Positions 27,782 to 34,688 of a DNA stretch of 64,000 nucleotides are shown piece after piece. A program made the position numbers and the translations under genes. Position 1 is the first letter of the stretch. Every line of letters starts with the position of its first letter. Location: positions 1 to 64,000 of the forward strand of contig CAZSHA010000001.1 in NCBI GenBank assembly GCA_964606575.1, read 5' to 3'. Below the pieces are notes generated by a model. It did no database searches and was not told the origin of the DNA. It saw only the letters and a program-made list of their open reading frames with translations. This DNA comes from RGIG4576 sp964606575 (lineage in GTDB: Bacteria > Bacteroidota > Bacteroidia > Bacteroidales > Muribaculaceae).

Positions 27782-29599
27782 TCAACGACGAATTATTATT
27801 TTCTTACCACTAATTATATACAAACCTGCTTGTAATGAAGATATTTGCTCTTCGGTAGCGTTCTTCACAATTAGCACGCCTTGCATATTATATACATTAT
27901 TATCTTTCTGCAAATCATCCGACGCAACATTCCCGATACCAGAAAGTTCATCGAAATCCACATTCACTGTTACATCTTTATTTACCACGAAGCTATAAAC
28001 GCCCTCGCTATTCTTCTCAATAGCAGTGCCGTCTACCGAAACGAGTATAGGATAATCCTCTGATGCGTATATATCCACTTGAGTCCCTTGCAATGTTGAG
28101 AATCCTGATTTCCAGTTATCTATCACCTTTACAATATCTCGCTTAACACTCACCTGTTCAGTTTCCGCATCACCGGTAAATATTACGTTGCAAGTAGAAG
28201 GATTACATGTAAAGAACATTTTTATTATATCACCGTTAGCCGGAGTGAAGTACCTAGCAGTAAACGTCGCATCATTATAATAAATATTCGAATATGAGTT
28301 GCCCATTCCATATACCATATATTGCTCAGGCTCTCCAAACGACACTGTGTTATAACCGCTTGAAAGATTAATCAGACCGCTACTATTACGCACATAATAG
28401 TACATCCCGGCATTTACGTCATCTATCCAAACCACAAAGGAATTAGCAAGTTCTATTTTTTCTGATGTCACTACAATTTCCATTCCTTCTGTCGCCGTGA
28501 TAAACTCACTATCCTTATAATCAACACCATTTATCATGACAGATGTTATATTACAACCATCTTTCGCCTCAATAGACATAATAGGTCCTATATAATTTAG
28601 CTCTATGGTGTTCTTGCCGGCAACCAAGTCTGCAATAACATCATTTGCCGATTTATAGCCGCGATATACGTTAACGTTCTCTGGGTCATCAAGTGTAAGG
28701 TACACCTTAACAGGAGCATATTTTATCGCCTTAACATCTATTGTTATCTCCTCACCGATAGCGAAAAACGAATACGACATATAGAAATTCACATCACTTC
28801 CGTTTACTTTAACGGTTTCAATGTTATATTCAGTCGTATTACCCGATAGAACGACTTTTTGTCCCATTTTAACGGTGAAATTGTCATCATTGAAGTTAGT
28901 CACATTAACACCGTCAACAGTAACAGTTATACAGTCCTTCACATCATCACTGCTATATGTGAATTTCACAGGCACGTCAACAGACGGGAATGTAGCAGCA
29001 ATATCAATAGTGTTGCCTGATTCAGGAGAAACCGACCACACATTGCCAGAACCAGCAATCTCTGTTCCATTTAGCTTCACCGAATATAATGTTGTGTTAT
29101 AATCATCGACTGGCGTAATAGTCAACGGCAACTCTTTGTCGGAAATATATTTCACCGAATTTGCTCCATTTTTCAATTCTACAACCGAATTTGTGTTATA
29201 ACGCGAAACTCTCACCTTTGATGCATCATCAACCACTATCGTACAAGCGGCATCACGTTTTTCATCAGCATTAAATGACTTAACAGTCCAAACCGCACCT
29301 TCATAATCAGCTGCAACCGACAAATACAAATAACATTTATTCATTCCTGTAATTTGCTCCGGGGTCTTGTCTTTTATGACCGATTCCAAATAATTTCCTT
29401 CTGTTGTGGAAATCTCAATACTTGTATTATCAGTGACATCAAATACATTATTACCCTGTACTACATTTTTCACCTCTGAGTTGATAGAAATATTCACCCT
29501 TTCAGGGCTATCAACACTCACCGTAACAGTAACAGCCCCTGCTACAAAAGACAATAGGCTTATTACCGCAAATAATAAATTTACGTAAAGTTTCTTCAT
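27782..29599 (-). CDS. Secreted repeat protein of unknown function
   Basis: A 605-residue exported protein (signal peptide about 1-22) that I do not recognise. It consists of about six degenerate beta-rich repeats of 80-100 residues. Their shared pattern is a V.V.(V/L)DD or DDP start, a central stretch like 'L..G.N.I.', and a closing stretch like 'I.SV.VNG'; clear copies begin near residues 25, 118, 213, 300, 395 and 465. The end (VYNMQGVLIV, then LQAGLYIISGKKIIIRR) looks like a shortened sorting tail. No catalytic motif is visible. It has its own -7 box at 29681, and an inverted repeat separates it from the protease. A surface adhesin or binding role is a guess from the build. Confidence 0.6.
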   Translation of the reverse strand: MKKLYVNLLFAVISLLSFVAGAVTVTVSVDSPERVNISINSEVKNVVQGNNVFDVTDNTSIEISTTEGNYLESVIKDKTPEQITGMNKCYLYLSVAADYEGAVWTVKSFNADEKRDAACTIVVDDASKVRVSRYNTNSVVELKNGANSVKYISDKELPLTITPVDDYNTTLYSVKLNGTEIAGSGNVWSVSPESGNTIDIAATFPSVDVPVKFTYSSDDVKDCITVTVDGVNVTNFNDDNFTVKMGQKVVLSGNTTEYNIETVKVNGSDVNFYMSYSFFAIGEEITIDVKAIKYAPVKVYLTLDDPENVNVYRGYKSANDVIADLVAGKNTIELNYIGPIMSIEAKDGCNITSVMINGVDYKDSEFITATEGMEIVVTSEKIELANSFVVWIDDVNAGMYYYVRNSSGLINLSSGYNTVSFGEPEQYMVYGMGNSYSNIYYNDATFTARYFTPANGDIIKMFFTCNPSTCNVIFTGDAETEQVSVKRDIVKVIDNWKSGFSTLQGTQVDIYASEDYPILVSVDGTAIEKNSEGVYSFVVNKDVTVNVDFDELSGIGNVASDDLQKDNNVYNMQGVLIVKNATEEQISSLQAGLYIISGKKIIIRR

Positions 29600-29680
29600 A
29601 TTTTTTATTTATAATTTTTTGTTTCGTATAACACAAACATTAATTTGGTGTACATTACGCACAATCCACAAATAATCGCA

Positions 29681-29688
29681 CAAATATA
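29681..29688 (-). promoter_or_regulatory. -7 promoter box of the 605-aa secreted protein gene
   Basis: CAAATATA on plus, TATATTTG on minus, 81 bp before the ATG at 29599, in the divergent region shared with the nuclease-like gene. Confidence 0.5.
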
Positions 29689-29751
29689 ATACAATTTTAA
29701 TTAAATATATTTTTTTTCGCAAATTGTTATTATTTCATATAAGAAATTTAT

Positions 29752-29759
29752 TATTTTTG
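29752..29759 (+). promoter_or_regulatory. -7 promoter box of the endonuclease-like gene
   Basis: TATTTTTG matches TAnnTTTG, 32 bp before the ATG at 29792. No good -33 TTTG is seen at the right distance. Confidence 0.45.
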
Positions 29760-29791
29760 AATTCCAATATCACAAAAACAGAAAACTCATT

Positions 29792-30841
29792 ATGAAAAGA
29801 ACATTTTTTATACTTTATCTAATTATTAGTAATGTGTTCTGCCTCACTGCACAGAATAAATCCGACAAAAGATATCAAGTGTACGGAGCGGCTTTTTACA
29901 ATTTAGAAAATCTATTCGACACCATAAACAATAACGGGAAATATGATTTAGAATTTTCTCCGCAGGGGGCTAGGCAATGGAATGGTGAAAAATATTGGTC
30001 GAAAATCGAGAACATGGCTAAAGCGATTAGCCATTTTACCACACAAGCTACGCCAAAAGGTCCAGCCGTGATAGGAGTAAGCGAAATTGAAAACATAACC
30101 GTATTGCAAGATTTGGTTAAACACCCTTTCTTAAAAGATTGGAGATTACAAATCGTACATCACGACAGCCCCGACCGTCGTGGCGTAGATGTCGCAATGC
30201 TTTATAACCCTCGATTATTCAGAGTTCTCAATGTCACCAATGCTCGTGTTGTGGTAGACGGTTATCCAGGATTCCTCACCCGCGACCAAATGTGCGTTAC
30301 TGGCATCATGGGTGGCGACAAAGTGAGTGTGATTGTGAACCACTGGCCATCAAGAAGCGGTGGAGAAGAAGGATCCCGCCCATTACGTGCAGCAGCGGCA
30401 AAACGTGTAAAAATGACGGTGGATTCACTTCTTAAAGACGATCCGAACCAAGGTGTCATCATCATGGGTGACCTCAACGACGACCCCCATAACGAAAGTT
30501 GCGCAAAAGTGCTAGGAGCGAAGAAGAACAAGAAAGACGTAGGCGAAAACGAGTTATACAACCCATTTTGGGCAATACTTGACAAAGGCATAGGCTCTCT
30601 AGGCTATTATGGCAATTGGAACTTATTTGACCAAATTATAGTATCCGACTATTTTTTAAACGAGAAAGACAGCGGGAAGCTATCATATTTTAAAGCAAGC
30701 GTTCTTAACTTCGAGTTTTTAATCAACCCCAAAGGTCAATATAAAGGCTATCCTTTGCGTACTTATTCTGGCGGGGCTTTCCTTAACGGATACAGCGACC
30801 ACTTCCCTACCGAAGTTTACTTTGTGAAACGCATAAAATAA
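29792..30841 (+). CDS. Secreted endonuclease/exonuclease/phosphatase family protein
   Basis: A 349-residue enzyme with a signal peptide (1-20, ending LTAQ). The EEP (DNase I-like) fold is plain: YNLENLFD near residue 35, the catalytic Glu in GVSEIEN, RRGVDVAMLYNP, the Asn-His pair in VNHWPSRSGG, GDLNDDP and the final His in GYSDHFP. These are the metal-binding and catalytic residues of extracellular nucleases and phosphodiesterases; whether it cuts DNA, RNA or another phosphodiester is not readable. Without a sorting tail or lipobox it should be periplasmic. It is transcribed alone and converges with the DUF115-like gene with 6 bp between stop codons. Confidence 0.85.
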   Translation: MKRTFFILYLIISNVFCLTAQNKSDKRYQVYGAAFYNLENLFDTINNNGKYDLEFSPQGARQWNGEKYWSKIENMAKAISHFTTQATPKGPAVIGVSEIENITVLQDLVKHPFLKDWRLQIVHHDSPDRRGVDVAMLYNPRLFRVLNVTNARVVVDGYPGFLTRDQMCVTGIMGGDKVSVIVNHWPSRSGGEEGSRPLRAAAAKRVKMTVDSLLKDDPNQGVIIMGDLNDDPHNESCAKVLGAKKNKKDVGENELYNPFWAILDKGIGSLGYYGNWNLFDQIIVSDYFLNEKDSGKLSYFKASVLNFEFLINPKGQYKGYPLRTYSGGAFLNGYSDHFPTEVYFVKRIK

Positions 30842-30847
30842 GTTGCA

Positions 30848-31717
30848 TTAAACACCCGAACCAGCATCTGTTAATTTCGTTTTAGGGAACGCATCGATAT
30901 AGCTATTAGGGGTTATGTTGATTATGCGTGCTCCACGTTTCTGCGCATATCGTTGTATTTTATGGTATGTACGGAATGCTATACACATGCTTTCTAGGAC
31001 CTCGTGCAACGTTATCTTCATGTAGTCCACCCTTACTCGCTCTTCCTCACTTTTTGCATCTTTATAAAAATGGGGCTGTATAGAGACCACCCTATTGTCG
31101 TCGTCAACCGATAGCGTTTTCAGCCAAGAATGGTCAGCTCCAGCAAGATACACAGTGCGATAACGCATCGCGACAGCCTGCATAAGCGACGGGATGAGCA
31201 CGTTGCGAGGACGAGGCAGCCCCATCCTATGAGTATAAGCAAAGTCTTCAAACCAATGAAAGCCTTCAACTGGAGTCATATTATACGTAACTAATTTTAT
31301 TTTTTCATTTGCCTCCACTTTCACCAGCCAACCACCCTTATGCCTCATTTTAACAGGAACAAACAACGTCATGTTCCAAGTTACCTTATCAGTAAAATTA
31401 CTCCATAATTCCTGCACATTATCTAACTCCATACGGGTAAAAAACACAGGATCGGTGAGCATATAATAACACGGCTTCAGTTCAGTAAACATTGGCGTGT
31501 TAGCAGCAAAATTCACTGCTAGCAAATGCTTTGATTTCAAAAAATCAGAATGATGCTGCATCGTGTCATTCAGCGAAGGTCCATTGCCCAAGATAACCAA
31601 CTCATCGGTATCTGCCACCTTAGCCACCTTGTCACATGGTCGAGATTGCAGCAATATCTTTACGACACTTAACGACGTCTGCCAAGTTTGATATAAAATA
31701 TCTTGTAATTTAGCCAT
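30848..31717 (-). CDS. DUF115/MptE-like protein
   Basis: A 289-residue cytoplasmic protein. It has the nucleotide-binding-like LVILGNGPSLND motif (about residues 40-51), then LAVNFAANTP and CYYMLTDPVFF, and later the YLAGADHSW motif (about residues 203-211). This set is typical of DUF115/6-hydroxymethylpterin diphosphokinase MptE-like proteins, many of which sit in surface-glycan clusters, and resembles GT42 sialyltransferases in the GNGPSL part. A glycan-related role is likely, but enzyme activity cannot be assigned. It lies alone between a nuclease-like gene and the phosphodiesterase operon. Confidence 0.55.
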   Translation of the reverse strand: MAKLQDILYQTWQTSLSVVKILLQSRPCDKVAKVADTDELVILGNGPSLNDTMQHHSDFLKSKHLLAVNFAANTPMFTELKPCYYMLTDPVFFTRMELDNVQELWSNFTDKVTWNMTLFVPVKMRHKGGWLVKVEANEKIKLVTYNMTPVEGFHWFEDFAYTHRMGLPRPRNVLIPSLMQAVAMRYRTVYLAGADHSWLKTLSVDDDNRVVSIQPHFYKDAKSEEERVRVDYMKITLHEVLESMCIAFRTYHKIQRYAQKRGARIINITPNSYIDAFPKTKLTDAGSGV

Positions 31718-31741
31718 AATGTCTTATCGTTTCCAACAACA

Positions 31742-31749
31742 CAAAGGTA
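31742..31749 (-). promoter_or_regulatory. -7 promoter box of the DUF115-like gene
   Basis: CAAAGGTA on plus, TACCTTTG on minus, 24 bp before the ATG at 31717. Confidence 0.55.
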
Positions 31750-31789
31750 TCATTTTTATCGGTTATTCACAATATTACGAAGTTTCATC

Positions 31790-31819
31790 TTTGATGAATG
31801 AAAAAAACTTGCTACTTTA
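31790..31819 (+). promoter_or_regulatory. Promoter of the GDPD-Wzi-lipocalin operon
   Basis: TTTG (31790-31793), 18 bp spacer and TACTTTAG (31812-31819), one base off the TAnnTTTG consensus, 35 bp before the ATG at 31855. Confidence 0.45.
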
Positions 31820-31854
31820 GTGCCTTAATTTGAAACCATTAAAAAATCAGCAAT

Positions 31855-32622
31855 ATGAAACGAATCTTGTCGATAACAAGTATTATATTAACATGCTTAA
31901 TAGCTTATGCACAAAAACCTATGTTCGTAGGACATCGAGGCAGTATCTGGGGAGTTGAGAACACAATAGAGTCTTTTACCAACGGAGCAAAAAATGGTTA
32001 TCAATACTTAGAGTGCGACGTAAAGGTGTCAGCCGACACCGTATTTGTTCTTAGCCATGACAACACGACCGAACGATTAGGAGGAAAATTAACAGTCGCA
32101 GAGTCTACCTTAGAACAACTCAAAAGCGAAACTTACACACAAACCCGCAAAGGCGTGACATATACAGGAAAGATATGCACACTCGCCGAATATCTAGATA
32201 TATGCACACGCTACGACGTTCGCCCCGTAATAGAATTGAAATGGGCTACTGGCGTGAACAACAACGATTGCTCAAACATTCCGCTCCTTATTGAATTAAT
32301 CAGGTCAAAAGGATTTATAAGCAAGTGCATAATCCTAACTTCAATGAAAAACTGCCTAGAATACATACGCAGCAATTACCCGACAGTCACATTGCAATTC
32401 TTAACTGGTAAACACTGGGCTAACCATTTCGATTGGTGCGTGGAACACAAAATGGATGTTGACATACAAGTCACACATTTCGACAAGTCTACAGTAGATA
32501 AGTTCCACGAAGCTGGTTTAAAGGTTAACGTATGGACTATAAATGACAAGGACGTGAGCGACAAACATATCGACTACGGATGTGAATTTATTACAACTGA
32601 CTATTTAGAACCAGTTCGTTAA
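31855..32622 (+). CDS. Secreted glycerophosphodiester phosphodiesterase
   Basis: A 255-residue periplasmic enzyme with a signal peptide (1-20, ending AYAQ). The GDPD signature is complete: VGHRGS with the catalytic His, ENTIESF with the metal-binding Glu, ECDVKVSADTVFVLSHD with the second catalytic His, and VIELKW later. It releases glycerol 3-phosphate from glycerophosphodiesters. The final part, LKVNVWTINDKD, is the usual C-terminal motif. First gene of an operon with a Wzi-like protein (26 bp gap) and a lipocalin-like lipoprotein (5 bp gap). Confidence 0.9.
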   Translation: MKRILSITSIILTCLIAYAQKPMFVGHRGSIWGVENTIESFTNGAKNGYQYLECDVKVSADTVFVLSHDNTTERLGGKLTVAESTLEQLKSETYTQTRKGVTYTGKICTLAEYLDICTRYDVRPVIELKWATGVNNNDCSNIPLLIELIRSKGFISKCIILTSMKNCLEYIRSNYPTVTLQFLTGKHWANHFDWCVEHKMDVDIQVTHFDKSTVDKFHEAGLKVNVWTINDKDVSDKHIDYGCEFITTDYLEPVR

Positions 32623-32648
32623 GCGACAAACTGCAAAAAACACAAGAT

Positions 32649-34184
32649 ATGAAAAATACAATTCTAGCATCGTTAATGGCTTTAAGCATTATATGCCCAA
32701 CAAAGAGCAGTGCTGAACATCAACTAAATTTCAATTACGAGCTTATAGGCAACGTAGGAAGCGGTGATTTCGCACCTTATTATATGGCTTCAAACATTCA
32801 TGGCATACTAACACAGCCAAAATCATTTACAGCCAGAGTCGACCTACACCATAAATGGGATAAATCCAAACGATTCAGCTTAGGTTATGGTGCTACAATG
32901 GTGGCAACAGAAGCATCGTCTACCACATATTCTATATATGACAGCAATCTAGAAGCCATGACTACACACGATGTTCGGCCAGCCGATGGTTGGATTCAAC
33001 AACTATATTTAGACATAAAATACCGTAGCCTATTTTTGACTTTAGGAGCTAAAGAAGTTGGGTCTAACATGCTTAACAATCGTCTAAGTTCTGGCGACAT
33101 GACATGGAGTGCTAATGCTCGCCCTATTCCAGGTTTTCGTGCTGGATTCATTGAGCCTCAAAACATACCGTTCACCAATGGCTGGTTACTGATAGACGGC
33201 GACTTCGGATATTTCAAGCAAACAGATAGCGGCTGGCAAGAAGACCACTATAATTATTACAACTATTTTATCACCACAGACACCTGGCTCAACTACAAAC
33301 GGTGCTACTTCATAACCAATCCAGAGAAGAATTTCTCTGGAACAATAGGAATGCAAGCCGCATGCCAATTTGGCGGTCTTTGGCAAAAATATAAGAACGG
33401 TACAATAGGTGAAGTTGTTGACATGAAGCCAGATATTGGAACATTGTTCCGTGCTTTCATTCCAGGTAGAGGCGGTGCTTCTAGTGGTGATGCTGTGAAC
33501 CGTGAAGGCAACCATTTAGGTTCATGGGACGTCATGGGTAGATATAAGTTCAAAGATGGCAAAATACTTAAGGCATATTACCAATCTCCTTGGGAAGATG
33601 GATCTGGCATAGGCAAACTTAACGGTTTTGACGGGCTCTATGGCATTGAATACAAATCAAACAAACCTGTCGGAATAGTAACAGGAGCTGTTGTTGAATA
33701 CTTGGATTTAATGAATCAAGGAGGTCCAATCCATTGGGCTGCTGAACATTTCCCCAACTCACCCATGCAGGATGCCGCTGGCGGTTCTGATGATTATTAC
33801 AACAATTATGCCTATAACGGATATCAAAATTATGGGATGGCTATTGGAACGCCTATGTTGAAATCAACCCTTTACAATCTTGACGGATACTTGAGATTCA
33901 CTGATACAAGATTACAGGGGGTACATTTAGCAGTAGAAGGCGATCCATTTAATAGATTCTCTTATCGTGCGATGTTCTCATACCGCAAAGCATGGGGAAC
34001 GACCTATATACCTATGTCAAAAGCACGAGAGAACACATCTGCAATGATTGAATGCAGGTACTATTGGAATAAACATCCTTATCCAATATTTAAAGCACAA
34101 GTGGCATTAGACCGGGGTTCTCTATATGGTAATAACTTCGGCGTGCTGCTATCAGTATCTATTCGCGGACTTCTTAAATTTTAA
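32649..34184 (+). CDS. Capsule assembly Wzi family outer-membrane protein
   Basis: A 511-residue predicted beta-barrel with a signal peptide (about 1-22). It shows the Wzi-family pattern: repeated amphipathic strands, a GSGDFAPYYMASN start, a central LFLTLGAKE.G strand, a WDVMGRYKF block and a final strand ending LLSVSIRGLLKF with a terminal Phe as in barrel proteins. E. coli Wzi is an outer-membrane lectin that anchors capsule; Bacteroidetes homologues are mostly uncharacterised. Co-transcribed with a glycerophosphodiesterase. Confidence 0.75.
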   Translation: MKNTILASLMALSIICPTKSSAEHQLNFNYELIGNVGSGDFAPYYMASNIHGILTQPKSFTARVDLHHKWDKSKRFSLGYGATMVATEASSTTYSIYDSNLEAMTTHDVRPADGWIQQLYLDIKYRSLFLTLGAKEVGSNMLNNRLSSGDMTWSANARPIPGFRAGFIEPQNIPFTNGWLLIDGDFGYFKQTDSGWQEDHYNYYNYFITTDTWLNYKRCYFITNPEKNFSGTIGMQAACQFGGLWQKYKNGTIGEVVDMKPDIGTLFRAFIPGRGGASSGDAVNREGNHLGSWDVMGRYKFKDGKILKAYYQSPWEDGSGIGKLNGFDGLYGIEYKSNKPVGIVTGAVVEYLDLMNQGGPIHWAAEHFPNSPMQDAAGGSDDYYNNYAYNGYQNYGMAIGTPMLKSTLYNLDGYLRFTDTRLQGVHLAVEGDPFNRFSYRAMFSYRKAWGTTYIPMSKARENTSAMIECRYYWNKHPYPIFKAQVALDRGSLYGNNFGVLLSVSIRGLLKF

Positions 34185-34189
34185 CGACA

Positions 34190-34618
34190 ATGAGAACAAG
34201 AATCTTACAGGTATTCCTATTTATTATAACGCTTGCTATCACAAGCAACTGTACAAGAAACAACGGTGATATAGGTCCGTTGTTCGGTACTTGGCACATG
34301 ACTTCTATATCAATAAACGACGAGGAAATCAGCAGTTACAGTGGCACTGTCTATTTCAGTTTCCAATCCACAGTGCATTTGCAGAAATTAGTGGACGAAA
34401 CCACTTACGACTATGATGAACGATATTCTTTATGGAGATATGAAGGAAATAACCTAGTTCTAGATTTTTCTGATCCCTATTATACCCCCCTAGAGATAAC
34501 CGGGATGAAAAACGGTATTAACGTCTTAACGATAGAAAAGTTGAAAGGAGATGTTCTTGTGCTGTCTTATATAAACCCCGAAGGGGATGAATATACATAC
34601 ACTTTCAGGAAATGGTGA
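34190..34618 (+). CDS. Lipocalin-like lipoprotein
   Basis: A 142-residue protein. The signal peptide ends at Cys21 (LAITSNC), a loose Bacteroidetes lipobox. The mature part starts with the lipocalin-like LFGTWHMTSI motif and runs through alternating beta strands to TYTFRKW. Small lipoproteins of this kind are common in Bacteroidales and bind unknown small ligands. It begins 5 bp after the Wzi-like gene and closes the operon. Confidence 0.6.
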   Translation: MRTRILQVFLFIITLAITSNCTRNNGDIGPLFGTWHMTSISINDEEISSYSGTVYFSFQSTVHLQKLVDETTYDYDERYSLWRYEGNNLVLDFSDPYYTPLEITGMKNGINVLTIEKLKGDVLVLSYINPEGDEYTYTFRKW

Positions 34619-34625
34619 TATAAAA

Positions 34626-34657
34626 TTTGCGACAAATTCAAAAAAACACGACCTTTG
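34626..34657 (+). promoter_or_regulatory. Promoter of the alpha-amylase gene
   Basis: TTTG (34626-34629), a 20-bp spacer and GACCTTTG (34650-34657), one base off TAnnTTTG. It lies right after the lipocalin stop codon, so the amylase has its own transcript, and it is upstream of the ATG at 34689 but downstream of the earlier in-frame ATG at 34587, which decides the start. Confidence 0.65.
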
Positions 34658-34688
34658 CACAATATTTTATTTAACTATATATAAACCT

